Part shown: positions 8,210 through 18,062 of the stretch, in pieces | Layout of the letters: the number at the start of each line of letters is the position of its first letter | How positions within the stretch are numbered: position 1 is the stretch's first letter | Assembly (NCBI RefSeq): GCF_001748145.1 | Contig: NZ_BCQA01000001.1 | Coordinates: forward strand, 1,364,001 to 1,428,000 | Source: Bosea sp. BIWAKO-01 | GTDB taxonomy: Bacteria; Pseudomonadota; Alphaproteobacteria; Rhizobiales; Beijerinckiaceae | Length of the DNA: 64,000 bases | Direction: 5' to 3' | Made by a program: the position numbers and the translations under genes | The notes under the pieces: model-generated | Database searches by the model: none | What the model was told of the DNA's origin: nothing | What the model saw: the letters and a program-made list of their open reading frames with translations, nothing else

Positions 8210-9151
8210 TCAGAGATGACCAGGCTGGTCATCCGCCCTGCGGCCACCCCGAATATGCCCCGCCGGGTCATCGGCGCCGCGGGCGCGACGCACGTCGCCA
8301 ACCGGATTGTCTGCCCCGCGTCCCTGCCGCACATGGCCGGCCGGGTCATCCGCCCCACGCCCGCGCCGAGCCTGGCCGACGGCATCGTCCGCGCCACGTC
8401 CCTGCCGCACATGGCCAGCCGGGTCATCCGCCCCGCGCCCGCGCCGCGCCTGGCCGACGGCATCGTCCGCGCCACGTCCCTGCCGCACATGGCCGGCCGG
8501 GTCATCCGCCCCGCGCCCGCGCCGCGCCTGACCGACGGCATTGTCCGCGCCACGGCCCTGCCGCGCATGGCCGACCGCATCATCCGCCCCGCGTCCATGC
8601 CGAGCATGGCCGACGCCGTCATCTGCACCGCGACCGCCCCGGGCATGGCTGGCTCCACCATCCGCGCCTCGGCCACGACTATCGGCAGCGCTGCTGCCGC
8701 CGCTCGACGAACCGCCAAGGCCGCCACCGCTGTCGCCGCCACGACCGCCGCCGCCACTGGAGCCGCCGCCGCCGCTGCCACTTCCACCGCTGCCTCCGCC
8801 AGAGCCGCCGCCGCTGCCACCACCGGAACCGCCACCTCCGGAGCCGCCGCCGCTGCCACCGCCGGAACCGCCACCTCCGGAGCCGCCGCCACCGCCACCA
8901 CCACCACCACCGCCACCATCGCCGCCGCCGGCCGCCAGGATGATGCGGGCTACTCCGTCATTGGATGACGCGCGATTGTGATCTGTGGAAGCGCTTTGGT
9001 CCTCACCGCTTCGGGCCAGGATAGCTGTCTCCAGGGAGGCAGTGCTCTGTAGTTGAAGCGAGCTGTCGTCACTGATGGCGGCACTAACGCCTTGCGAGCC
9101 GGTGGTTGCCACTAGGATGGTGGTTGCCAGCATAAGTGATCGCAATGTCAT
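8210..9151 (-). CDS. Exported glycine-rich protein with twelve 13-residue GRGADD repeats
   Basis: The ATG at 9151 follows aaggag at normal spacing and opens MTLRSLMLATTILVATTGSQ, a signal peptide ending near GVSA. A 40-residue linker leads to about 85 residues of Gly/Ser-Gly repeats, then to twelve tandem copies of a 13-residue unit of the form GRGADDPAGHVRQ / GRGADDAVGQARR. In the last copies these two versions alternate, giving a 26-residue higher-order unit. The total is 313 residues. I know no family with this repeat. The alternating Arg, Asp and His make it strongly charged, unlike the adjoining Gly tract. It is divergent from another Gly-rich exported protein with a PepSY-like end and may share its regulation. 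The antisense frame is also open but has no start signal or export signal. Confidence 0.75.
   Translation of the reverse strand: MTLRSLMLATTILVATTGSQGVSAAISDDSSLQLQSTASLETAILARSGEDQSASTDHNRASSNDGVARIILAAGGGDGGGGGGGGGGGGSGGGGSGGGSGGGSGGGGSGGGSGGGSGGGSGGSGSGGGGSSGGGGRGGDSGGGLGGSSSGGSSAADSRGRGADGGASHARGGRGADDGVGHARHGRGADDAVGHARQGRGADNAVGQARRGRGADDPAGHVRQGRGADDAVGQARRGRGADDPAGHVRQGRGADDAVGQARRGRGADDPAGHVRQGRGADNPVGDVRRARGADDPAGHIRGGRRADDQPGHL
8213..8674 (-). repeat. Tandem 39-bp coding repeat (78-bp higher-order unit)
   Basis: Eleven full units and one partial unit of 39 bp, encoding GRGADD(P/A)(A/V)G(H/Q)(V/A)R(Q/R), lie head to tail without spacers. Between about 8310 and 8530 the units are nearly identical in DNA sequence in pairs, which points to recent expansion by slippage or unequal crossover. 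Confidence 0.9.
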
Positions 9152-9292
9152 GGTCGTATCTCCTTGCCATAGCCACCGCTGATCATTCTCTCCCCGGTGA
9201 CGAAGCAGAGTTTGCGCGCCCTCGAACCTCCCCAGCCTGACGCGGCCCGTCAGCGAAATGTCAGCTTGGGTGTCGTAGCCTCGGAAGTTACC

Positions 9293-9964
9293 ATGCGACA
9301 TTCACGCAACATCGCCTTCTGGCGCGCGATTCCGGCCCTCTTGGTCGCGTTTACGCTCGTCGCGACAAGCCCGGCCTGGATTGTTCCCGCTCTCGCCAAA
9401 GACGGCGGCGGCGATGGGGGCGGTGGCGGCGGCGGTGGTGGCTCCGGAGGCGGCGGCGGTGGCGGAGGCTCTGGAGGTGGAGGTGGTTCCGGAGGCGGAG
9501 GTGGCGGTTCCGGTGGGGGCGGCGGCTCCGGCGGAGGCGGAGGCGGCTCCGCTGGTGGCAGCGGCGGTGGAGGTTCCGGCAACAGCGGAAGCAATTCCGG
9601 CAGCGGCAGATCAGGCAATGACGGTGGATCCGCCGCGAGCCAGAATTCGGGAGACAATCAGCGCGGTCGCTCGGGTCGTGGCGGCAGGAACGGTGAAGAT
9701 GCGGTCAGCACCGGCCAGCACTGGGGCAATACGAGCGCCGACTTCGCGCGCCAAGCAACCCAGGGCGGACAGGTCGTGTCGCTCGGCGCCGTCCTGTCGG
9801 TGGTGCGCGCGGCTGTTCCCGGTGACGTGCTCGAGGTCGATCTGCGCCTCGCGTCGACGGGCGAATGGCGCTATGAATTACTGGTTCTCGACGGCACAGG
9901 CCGCTACCGCGAAGTCGTGGTCGATGCCAGGCGCAACCGGATCCTCCAAATGCGGAGGCGATGA
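9293..9964 (+). CDS. Exported glycine-rich protein with C-terminal PepSY-like domain
   Basis: The start used is the ATG at 9293 (MRHSRNIAFWRAIPALLVAF), with ggaag upstream; an earlier in-frame start at 9197 adds no signal-like sequence. The signal peptide ends near ALAKDGG. About 70 residues of Gly/Ser-Gly follow, then a Ser/Asn/Gly-rich spacer, then a C-terminal domain of about 65 residues: VVSLGAVLSVVRAAVPGDVL, EVDLRLASTGEWRYELLVLD and GRYREVVVDARRNRILQMRR. This matches the PepSY-type strand-helix-strand pattern of proteins encoded before OmpR/kinase pairs. Its stop overlaps the regulator start by 4 bp, so it heads an operon and may be a periplasmic modulator of the kinase. The total is 223 residues. 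Confidence 0.85.
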   Translation: MRHSRNIAFWRAIPALLVAFTLVATSPAWIVPALAKDGGGDGGGGGGGGGSGGGGGGGGSGGGGGSGGGGGGSGGGGGSGGGGGGSAGGSGGGGSGNSGSNSGSGRSGNDGGSAASQNSGDNQRGRSGRGGRNGEDAVSTGQHWGNTSADFARQATQGGQVVSLGAVLSVVRAAVPGDVLEVDLRLASTGEWRYELLVLDGTGRYREVVVDARRNRILQMRRR

Positions 9965-10620
9965 TGAGAATTCTCGTCGTGGAGGACGAGCGGCGCATAG
10001 CCGACGATGTCGCCTCCGCGCTTGCGGAAGCGGGCTATGTTCCGGAAGTCGTCCATGACGGTGAGGCCGCCTGGTTTCGCGCCGAGACGGACGATTTCGA
10101 TGCGCTCGTGCTCGACCTCGGCCTGCCGAAGCTCGACGGGCTCTCGGTTGTGCGCAAGCTGCGGGCAGCCTCGGTCAGGACCCCCATACTGATCCTCACC
10201 GCGCGCGGCGCCTGGATGGAGCGCGTCGAAGGAATCGACGCTGGCGCCGACGACTATCTGCCCAAGCCTTTTCAGGCGGAAGAACTCGTCGCCCGGGTCG
10301 GCGCACTCATTCGCAGGACCGGAGGTCACCTGACGCCTCAACTGGTCTATCGTGACCTCAACATCGACACGCGCCGCAGAACGGTTGCGGTCGGCGGGCG
10401 CAATGTCGAGCTGTCTCCCTTGGAATACCGGCTGCTGCGCTACCTCGTGCATAATCAGGGCCGGGTCGTGTCGCAGGGCGAGCTGATCGATCACGTCTAT
10501 GGCGGCGATCATGAACCCGACAGCAACGCCGTCGAAGTGCTGGTCGGGCGCTTGCGCCGGAAAGTTGGGGCCGAGACGATCGGCACCCGGCGTGGTCACG
10601 GCTACATCATCGGGAGCTGA
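9961..10620 (+). CDS. OmpR-type two-component response regulator
   Basis: 219 residues beginning MMRILVVEDERRIADDVASA; the start could be either of the two adjacent ATG codons. The receiver domain has Glu8/Asp9, phospho-acceptor Asp52 (LVLDLGLPKLDGLSVV), a Thr in LILTARGA and Lys in DDYLPKPFQAEELVARV. The C-terminal winged helix is of OmpR/PhoB type: ELSPLEYRLLRYLVHNQGRV, the recognition-helix region SNAVEVLVGRLRRKVG and the wing IGTRRGHGYII. It overlaps the PepSY-like gene upstream and is 4 bp from the kinase gene downstream, a standard PepSY-regulator-kinase operon. Related PepSY operons respond to divalent cations or envelope stress; the signal here is unknown. Confidence 0.95.
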   Translation: MMRILVVEDERRIADDVASALAEAGYVPEVVHDGEAAWFRAETDDFDALVLDLGLPKLDGLSVVRKLRAASVRTPILILTARGAWMERVEGIDAGADDYLPKPFQAEELVARVGALIRRTGGHLTPQLVYRDLNIDTRRRTVAVGGRNVELSPLEYRLLRYLVHNQGRVVSQGELIDHVYGGDHEPDSNAVEVLVGRLRRKVGAETIGTRRGHGYIIGS

Positions 10621-10624
10621 GTCG

Positions 10625-12043
10625 ATGAGCTCGGGCTCGATCCGCAAACGCATTCTGATGATCGCAGCCCTGACGATTGCCGTGACGCTCGCGGCTGCAG
10701 GCGCGGCTCTCATCCTGGTGTTCGAACAGCATGTCCTGAAGCGTATCGCGATTGAGCTGGAGATCCGCTCCAGTGAACTCGCCAAGGCGTTCGAGCTCGA
10801 TGCGGACGGCAACCCACTGATCAACCACGATCTCGCCGATGCGCGCTATCAGCTGCCTTATGGCGGCGCCTACTGGCAGATCAGCGAGGGGGAGGTGCAG
10901 CATCTGCGTTCGCGCTCGCTCTGGGACCAGATCCTCGATACGAGCACGGTCAAGGGGGAGGAGAAGAGCAAGGGCGCGTTCGAGATCGACGGGCCGAACA
11001 ATTCCGAGCTCTATGTGCTCGAACGCGCGGTCAGGCTCGACGGCGCCAATGGCCCGCGGACATTCCATCTCGCTGTCGCGCTTGACCATGCCGACATCGG
11101 CGAATTGCGCCATGCCTTCTCCCTCGATGTCGCGAAGATCCTGTTCCTGCTCGCATTATTGCTGATCGGTGGGGCCTGGCTGCAGATGCGGTTCGGCCTG
11201 CGGCCCCTTCACCAGTTGCGCGCGAGCCTCACCGCCGTGCGCGAAGGCCGCACGTCCCGCCTGACAGGGACGCTTCCGGAGGAAATCAAGCCGCTGGTCG
11301 ATGATCTGAACAGGCTGCTCGATCGCCAGGATGAGCTGGTGCGCAAGGCGCGTGACAGGGCGGGCCTATTGGCACACGGACTGAAGACGCCGCTCACGAT
11401 CCTGTCGAGCGAAGTGGCACGCCTGGAGCGGTCCGGACAGCACGCGCATGCGGCCATCCTGCGTGAACAATGCGAAGCGATCAGTGCGCATGTCGAGCGC
11501 GAGCTTGCACGGGCGCGGACCCACGGTGCGATACAGGCGGTCAGCGTGAGGACGCTCGTGCTGCCGATCGTCGACCGGCTGGTCGATCTGATGAGCCGCA
11601 TCGACAGCGCCAACAGCATCACCTGGAGCGTCGAGATTCCCGAAAACGCCAGCGCTGCCATGGAAACCGACGATTTCGCCGAGGTCGTCGGCAACCTGCT
11701 CGACAATGCCCGCAAATGGGCGCGCAGTGCCGTCACGGTGCAGGTCCACACCAATGACGGCGGCGGCACCGTTCTCTCGGTCAGCGATGACGGGCCCGGC
11801 GTGCCGGGAGACCGACGCCAACTGGTCCTGCAGCGCGGTGTCCACTTCGCTCCGGACAGTCACCATTCGTCAGGTCTGGGTCTTGCGATCGTATCGGATA
11901 CATTGGCCGAATACGGTCGGGAACTCGTCATCGCCGACACTGAAACCGGCTGCGCCATCTCGTTCGAAATCGAACCGCCCCGGCGCGGCGAACGAAAGCA
12001 GGGAGAGGCTGTGGTGAAGCTGAGACCTGCAGTCATCCACTAG
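10625..12043 (+). CDS. Membrane sensor histidine kinase (PhoQ/FeuQ-like layout)
   Basis: The ATG at 10625 (MSSGSIRKRILMIAALTIAV) is taken as the start, since the upstream extension overlaps the regulator gene out of frame. One membrane helix at residues 8-32, a periplasmic domain of about 130 residues and a second helix (ILFLLALLLIGGAWLQMRFG) lead into a HAMP-like linker. The H-box is LLAHGLKTPLTILSSEVARL. The HATPase domain shows VVGNLLDNARKWA, SVSDDGPGVPGD and HSSGLGLAIVSDTLAEYG. It has 472 residues and is the cognate kinase of the OmpR-type regulator immediately upstream. Confidence 0.93.
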   Translation: MSSGSIRKRILMIAALTIAVTLAAAGAALILVFEQHVLKRIAIELEIRSSELAKAFELDADGNPLINHDLADARYQLPYGGAYWQISEGEVQHLRSRSLWDQILDTSTVKGEEKSKGAFEIDGPNNSELYVLERAVRLDGANGPRTFHLAVALDHADIGELRHAFSLDVAKILFLLALLLIGGAWLQMRFGLRPLHQLRASLTAVREGRTSRLTGTLPEEIKPLVDDLNRLLDRQDELVRKARDRAGLLAHGLKTPLTILSSEVARLERSGQHAHAAILREQCEAISAHVERELARARTHGAIQAVSVRTLVLPIVDRLVDLMSRIDSANSITWSVEIPENASAAMETDDFAEVVGNLLDNARKWARSAVTVQVHTNDGGGTVLSVSDDGPGVPGDRRQLVLQRGVHFAPDSHHSSGLGLAIVSDTLAEYGRELVIADTETGCAISFEIEPPRRGERKQGEAVVKLRPAVIH

Positions 12044-12126
12044 GCCGCGCAGCCGACATGACCCCGGGCAGAACCACTTCAGCGCAGTGAAGCCCAGGCC
12101 GAAGCACAGTCACGGCCTCGATCGCT

Positions 12127-13524
12127 TCAGATATGGATGGCGTGGCCGAGCGCCTTCAGCGCCGCCTCCTGCACGGCTTCGCCGAGCGTCGGATGAGCGT
12201 GGATCGTTCCCGCGATATCCTCGAGCGTTGCGCCCATTTCGATGGCGAGCCCAAAGGCCGCGCTGAGTTCGGAGACGGATTGCCCGACCGCCTGGATACC
12301 CAGGATCACATGGGTATTGGCCTGGGCGACGATGCGGACAAAGCCCTGCTCGCTGTGGAGCGTCATCGCGCGGCCGCTGGCAGCAAGCGGAAACTGCCCG
12401 GTCTTGATTTCGAAGCCGGCTCGACGCGCCTCGTCCGGTGAAAGACCGGCCGAGACGATCTCCGGATCGGTGAAGCAGATCGCCGGAATGCAGCGCTTGT
12501 CCCAGGCGCGCGGCAGCCCTGCGACGATCTCCGCCACCAACTCGCCTTGCGCCATGGCGCGGTGTGCCAGCATCGGCTCGCCGGTGACATCCCCGATCGC
12601 ATGGATACCGCGCATCGAGGTCTCGCAGCGCTCGCCGATGCGGATGAAGCTGCCATCCATGTCTAGCACCAGTTCCTCGAGCCCGAGATCGGACAGCACC
12701 GGCTTGCGGCCAACGGTGACGAGTATCGCGTCCGCCGGGATCCGCCGCTCCGCGCCTTCCACCGTTTCGACCAGCAGGGACTTGCCGTCAGGAACCGCAC
12801 CGCGCGCCTTCGCCCCGAGCAGAAGCTCGACGCCGAGCCTCGACAGCGATCTCTCGACCGGCGCGGTCAACTCGGCATCGTAAAGCGGAAGAATCCTTGG
12901 CAACGCCTCGACGAGGGTGACCCGCGAACCGAGCTTCGCAAAGGCGATCCCCAGTTCCAGGCCGATATAGCCGGCTCCGACGACCGCCAGCCGCCCCGGA
13001 ACCGCGGGCAGCGACAATGCCTGAGTCGACGAGATCACGGTGCCGCCAAAGGGCAGGAAGGGCAGCTCGACCGGTGCAGAGCCAGTGGCGATGACGATTG
13101 TTTCGGCCCGGATCAGCTTCGGGCCCGTCTCGGTCTCGACGGCAACGGTCTTGCCGTCGCGAAAGCGAGCCCGGCCATGCACGATCTTGACCTTGGACTT
13201 GCGCAAGAGCGCGGCGACGCCGTTGTTCAGGCGCTGGACGATCCCGTCCTTCCAGCCGATGGCCTGCTTGAAATCGAGCGCCGGCGCCGAGGCCGTGAGC
13301 CCGAACGGTGTCTTGCCCTGCGCGGCCGTGGCCAGCTTCTCATATTCGTCGGCGACATGGATCAGCGCCTTGGACGGAATGCAGCCGACATTGAGGCAGC
13401 TGCCGCCGAGCTTCGTGCTCTCGACGATCACCGTGTCGATGCCGAGCTGGCCGGCCCTGATGGCGCAGACATAACCGCCCGGGCCCGCGCCGATGACAAG
13501 CAATTTGCAGGTGATCTCGGTCAT
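12127..13524 (-). CDS. lpdA: Dihydrolipoamide dehydrogenase, E3 of the branched-chain 2-oxoacid dehydrogenase complex
   Basis: 465 residues from the ATG at 13524 (MTEITCKLLVIGAGPGGYVC). It has the FAD-binding GAGPGGY motif, the redox-active disulphide in GGSCLNVGCIPSKALIH, the NAD-binding GAGYIGLELGIAFAKLG, a second FAD motif GIHAIGDVTGEPMLAHRAMA and the C-terminal dimer interface with the catalytic His-Pro in GTIHAHPTLGEAVQEAALKA. It reoxidises the lipoyl group of E2 and passes electrons to NAD+. It is last in the operon, 4 bp after E2, so it is the dedicated E3 of this complex. Confidence 0.95.
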   Translation of the reverse strand: MTEITCKLLVIGAGPGGYVCAIRAGQLGIDTVIVESTKLGGSCLNVGCIPSKALIHVADEYEKLATAAQGKTPFGLTASAPALDFKQAIGWKDGIVQRLNNGVAALLRKSKVKIVHGRARFRDGKTVAVETETGPKLIRAETIVIATGSAPVELPFLPFGGTVISSTQALSLPAVPGRLAVVGAGYIGLELGIAFAKLGSRVTLVEALPRILPLYDAELTAPVERSLSRLGVELLLGAKARGAVPDGKSLLVETVEGAERRIPADAILVTVGRKPVLSDLGLEELVLDMDGSFIRIGERCETSMRGIHAIGDVTGEPMLAHRAMAQGELVAEIVAGLPRAWDKRCIPAICFTDPEIVSAGLSPDEARRAGFEIKTGQFPLAASGRAMTLHSEQGFVRIVAQANTHVILGIQAVGQSVSELSAAFGLAIEMGATLEDIAGTIHAHPTLGEAVQEAALKALGHAIHI

Positions 13525-13528
13525 GGCG

Positions 13529-14842
13529 TCAGGCATCCACGAAGAGCGTTGCCGGGTTTTCCAGAAGCTCCTTGAGCCGCTGCACGAAGACGGCCGCATC
13601 CCAGCCATCGATGACACGATGGTCGAAGCTCGACGACAGATTCATCATCTTTCGCGGGACGAAGCTCGTGCCGTTCCACATCGGCCGGATCATCATCTTG
13701 TTGACGCCGACGATGGCGACCTCGGGGTGGTTGATCACCGGCGTGGTGGCGATACCGCCGAGCGCACCGAGCGATGTGACCGTGATTGTGGAACCCGTCA
13801 ATTCGTCCCGGGTCGCGATGCCTTCGCGTCCCCGTTCGGCGAGGCGGCCGAGTTCCCGGGCGCAGTCCCAGAGATCACGAGCCTCGGCATGTTTCACGAC
13901 CGGCACGATCAGCCCGGTCGGAGTCTGGGTCGCGATACCGATATGGATGCCGGCATGTTGGTGAACGATCCCGGCCTCGTCGTCGAACAGCGCGTTCAGG
14001 TTCGGCTGCTCGGCCAGCGCCTTGACGAGCGCCCGCATCACGAAGGGCAGGAGCGTCAGCTTCGGTCGCTCCGGCGTCGGCTTCTTGTTGAGGACGGCGC
14101 GCAAGTCCTCGAGGGCGCTGACGTCGACTTCCTCGACGATGGTAATGTGCGGAATGCGCGCCTTGGACAGCGCCATCTTCTCGGCAATCTTGCGGCGCAG
14201 GCCGACGATCTTGACGTCGGTGACCGCGGTCCTTCGCGCCAATCCTGGCGCACGTTCGGCCTCGGGACCGCGCAGCGCGAAGCTGTCGAGGTCCTCGTGA
14301 GTGATGCGCCCGCCTTGGCCGGAGCCCACGACCTGGCGCAGGTCGATCCCGGCCTCGCGCGCCTTCAGTCGGACCGCTGGCGAGGCGAGCGGCTTCTCGC
14401 CGGCCTGCCGCCTCGGTGCGACGCTCAGCGTGGGAGAAGAGACGGCCCGCGGCAGGGGCGGTGCAGCGGGTTTGATCTCGGCCGGCTTAACCAGTGCGGA
14501 AGCCTGCGCTTCTTTCTTCGGTGCAGCGGCGGGTTTCTCGACAGCAACCGGCTCGGGAGCCTCGTTCCCCTCCGCCTCGCCGGCATCCGCCGCACCTTCG
14601 CCGGCAACCTTCAGCCGGACCAGCGCCGAGCCGATCGCGACGGTGTCGCCGATATCGGCACCGACCCAGACCACCTCGCCCTCGACCGGTGACGGAATCT
14701 CGACTGTCGCCTTGTCGGTCATGACGGCTGCAAGGAGATCGTCCTCGCGCACGATGTCGCCGACCTTGACGTGCCACTCGACGAGCTCGGCCTCGGCAAT
14801 GCCCTCGCCGACATCCGGAAGCTTGATGACCCGTTCCGCCAT
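13529..14842 (-). CDS. bkdB: Branched-chain 2-oxoacid dehydrogenase E2, dihydrolipoyl acyltransferase
   Basis: 437 residues from the ATG at 14842 (MAERVIKLPDVGEGIAEAEL), sharing one base with the E1-beta stop codon. Residues 1-78 form one lipoyl domain, with the lipoylated Lys in AAVMTDKATVEIPSPVEG. An Ala/Pro/Glu-rich linker follows, then the peripheral subunit-binding domain SPAVRLKAREAGIDLRQVVG. The C-terminal catalytic domain ends with the active-site histidine motif SSFDHRVIDGWDAAVF. It transfers the acyl group from E1 through lipoate to CoA. Gene order and the BkdR-type regulator favour branched-chain acyl groups over acetyl. Confidence 0.95.
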   Translation of the reverse strand: MAERVIKLPDVGEGIAEAELVEWHVKVGDIVREDDLLAAVMTDKATVEIPSPVEGEVVWVGADIGDTVAIGSALVRLKVAGEGAADAGEAEGNEAPEPVAVEKPAAAPKKEAQASALVKPAEIKPAAPPLPRAVSSPTLSVAPRRQAGEKPLASPAVRLKAREAGIDLRQVVGSGQGGRITHEDLDSFALRGPEAERAPGLARRTAVTDVKIVGLRRKIAEKMALSKARIPHITIVEEVDVSALEDLRAVLNKKPTPERPKLTLLPFVMRALVKALAEQPNLNALFDDEAGIVHQHAGIHIGIATQTPTGLIVPVVKHAEARDLWDCARELGRLAERGREGIATRDELTGSTITVTSLGALGGIATTPVINHPEVAIVGVNKMMIRPMWNGTSFVPRKMMNLSSSFDHRVIDGWDAAVFVQRLKELLENPATLFVDA

Positions 14843-15858
14843 CACCGGCTCTCCATGATCTCGCGCAGGGCGGCGCCGACGCGCGCCGGGCCGGGGAAAT
14901 AGGCCCATTCCTGGGCATGCGGATAGGGAGTGTCCCAGCCGGCGACGCGCATGACGGGCGCCTCGAGATGGTAGAAGCAATGCTCCTGCACCAGGGCTGT
15001 GAGCTCTGCGCCGAACCCCGAGGTCAGCGTCGCCTCGTGCAGGACAATGCAGCGGCCTGTCTTGCGCACGGAGGCCACGATCGTATCGAGGTCGAGCGGC
15101 AGCAGGCTGCGCAGATCGATGACCTCGGCGTCGATGCCGGTTTCTTCGGTGGCTGCCTCGGCGACATGAACCATGGTGCCATAGGCGATGATGGTGACGC
15201 TCGCGCCCTCGCGCCGGATCGCGGCCTTGCCGAGCGGCAGCACGAAATGGCCGTCAGGCACCTCGCTCAGCTCATGCTTGGACCAGGGTGTCACCGGGCG
15301 ATCGTGATGACCGTCGAACGGGCCGTTATAGAGCCGCTTCGGTTCGAGGAAGATGACGGGATCGGGATCCTCGATTGCGGCAATCAAGAGGCCCTTGGCA
15401 TCATGCGGATTGGAGGGCACCACAGTCTTCAGCCCGGAAACATGGGTGAAGAGCGCCTCCGGGCTCTGGCTATGCGTCTGGCCGCCGAAGATGCCGCCGC
15501 CGGTCGGCATGCGGATCACCAGCGGACAGGTGAAATCGCCGGCCGAACGGTAGCGCAGCCTGGCCGCCTCCGAGACGATCTGATCGTAAGCCGGATACAT
15601 GTAGTCGGCGAACTGGATCTCGACGCAGGGGCGCAGGCCATAGGCCGCCATGCCGACTGCCGTGCCGACGATGCCGAGTTCGTTGATCGGAGCGTCGAAG
15701 CAGCGGTTCACCCCGTATTTCTGCTGCAGGCCATGGGTGCATCGAAACACGCCGCCGAAGAAGCCGACATCCTCGCCATAGACCACGACATTCTCGTCGC
15801 GGCCCATCGAGACATCGAGCGCCGAACGGATCGCCTCGATCATCGTCATTCGAGCCAT
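14842..15858 (-). CDS. bkdA2: Branched-chain 2-oxoacid dehydrogenase E1 beta subunit
   Basis: 338 residues from the ATG at 15858 (MARMTMIEAIRSALDVSMGR), 4 bp after the E1-alpha stop. It shows the conserved VVVYGEDVGFFGGVFRCTHG, FDAPINELGIVGTAVGMAAY, RMPTGGGIFGGQTHSQSPEA, VVPSNPHDAKGLLIAAIEDP and the C-terminal GWDTPYPHAQEWAYFPGP. With E1-alpha it forms the thiamine-diphosphate-dependent decarboxylase acting on the 2-oxo acids of Val, Leu and Ile. Its length and motifs match BkdA2 rather than bacterial pyruvate dehydrogenase E1-beta, which often carries an extra lipoyl domain. Confidence 0.95.
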   Translation of the reverse strand: MARMTMIEAIRSALDVSMGRDENVVVYGEDVGFFGGVFRCTHGLQQKYGVNRCFDAPINELGIVGTAVGMAAYGLRPCVEIQFADYMYPAYDQIVSEAARLRYRSAGDFTCPLVIRMPTGGGIFGGQTHSQSPEALFTHVSGLKTVVPSNPHDAKGLLIAAIEDPDPVIFLEPKRLYNGPFDGHHDRPVTPWSKHELSEVPDGHFVLPLGKAAIRREGASVTIIAYGTMVHVAEAATEETGIDAEVIDLRSLLPLDLDTIVASVRKTGRCIVLHEATLTSGFGAELTALVQEHCFYHLEAPVMRVAGWDTPYPHAQEWAYFPGPARVGAALREIMESR

Positions 15859-15862
15859 CGCG

Positions 15863-17418
<1,556 letters not shown>

Positions 17419-17546
17419 CACACCTCCCAATCGCCGCAACGACGTTAATCCGGCAAACAGAAAGTTATTTCCTGAAGATACTCGACATTCGGCTCAATCT
17501 CGGCAAATCCTTCCGCTATTATCTCCATCTACAGAAGATTCAACCG
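17419..17546. promoter_or_regulatory. Divergent bkd / bkdR promoter region
   Basis: 128 bp between divergently transcribed genes, AT-richer than its surroundings (cagaaagttatttcctgaag and cgctattatctcc). Lrp-family regulators usually bind such spaces at loosely palindromic, AT-rich sites. I see no strong symmetric operator and make no claim about its exact position. Confidence 0.45.
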
Positions 17547-18041
17547 ATGACCGGCAAGTCCAGGCGCAGCGACGCTCTCGACCCTATCGACCGGCGGATT
17601 CTGTCCGCCCTGCGGGCCGATGGCCGCCTGACGACGAGCGCACTGGCCGAGATGGTCGGGCTCTCGCCATCGCCTTGCTGGACGCGGGTCAGGCGGCTGG
17701 AGGAAAGCGGCGCAATCGAGCGCTATGTGGCAGTGCTGGATCACGCGGCCCTGGGGCTCAACAACACCGTCTTTGTCGAGATCACGCTCGACAAGCACGA
17801 CGACAAGGTGCTCGACACGTTCGGGGACGCGCTGGCGCGCATTCCCGAAGTGGTCGAGGCTCATCTCGTCACCGGCGAGTACGACTATCTCGTCAAGGTC
17901 GTGGTCAGCGGCACCGACCACTACGAGCGCTTCCTCCGTGAGACGCTCTATAGGATCCCCGGAATTCGTCAGTCACGCACGACCTTCGGGCTCAGGACGC
18001 TGAAGCGGGCGATCTCGGTCGATCCGCTGCAACTGCCGTGA
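17547..18041 (+). CDS. bkdR: Lrp/AsnC-family regulator, BkdR type
   Basis: 164 residues starting MTGKSRRSDALDPIDRRILS. The N-terminal helix-turn-helix reads LRADGRLTTSALAEMVGLSP then SPCWTRVRRLEESGAIERYV. The C-terminal RAM/Lrp effector domain includes VFVEITLDKHDDKVLDTFGD, VVEAHLVTGEYDYLVKVVVS and IPGIRQSRTTFGLRTLKRA. Divergent orientation from a complete bkd operon is the classic position of BkdR, which in Pseudomonas activates the operon in response to branched-chain amino acids. The same role is inferred here. Confidence 0.92.
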   Translation: MTGKSRRSDALDPIDRRILSALRADGRLTTSALAEMVGLSPSPCWTRVRRLEESGAIERYVAVLDHAALGLNNTVFVEITLDKHDDKVLDTFGDALARIPEVVEAHLVTGEYDYLVKVVVSGTDHYERFLRETLYRIPGIRQSRTTFGLRTLKRAISVDPLQLP

Positions 18042-18062
18042 TGCACCATGCCAGGGGCCAGT

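Noticed and set aside
8213..8674. Regular 39-bp periodicity that looks like a CRISPR array
   Set aside because: The units are contiguous with no unique spacers, stay in one reading frame and encode a repeat in an exported protein; no cas gene is near.
7877..8968. Long plus-strand open frame across the GRGADD repeat gene
   Set aside because: It is antisense to a gene with a signal peptide and ribosome site, has no start signal and overlaps the histidine kinase gene; it is a product of the GC-rich repeat.
13529..15858. Pyruvate dehydrogenase instead of branched-chain dehydrogenase
   Set aside because: The E1-alpha/beta form, a single-lipoyl E2, a cotranscribed E3 and the divergent Lrp-type regulator together fit the bkd operon better.
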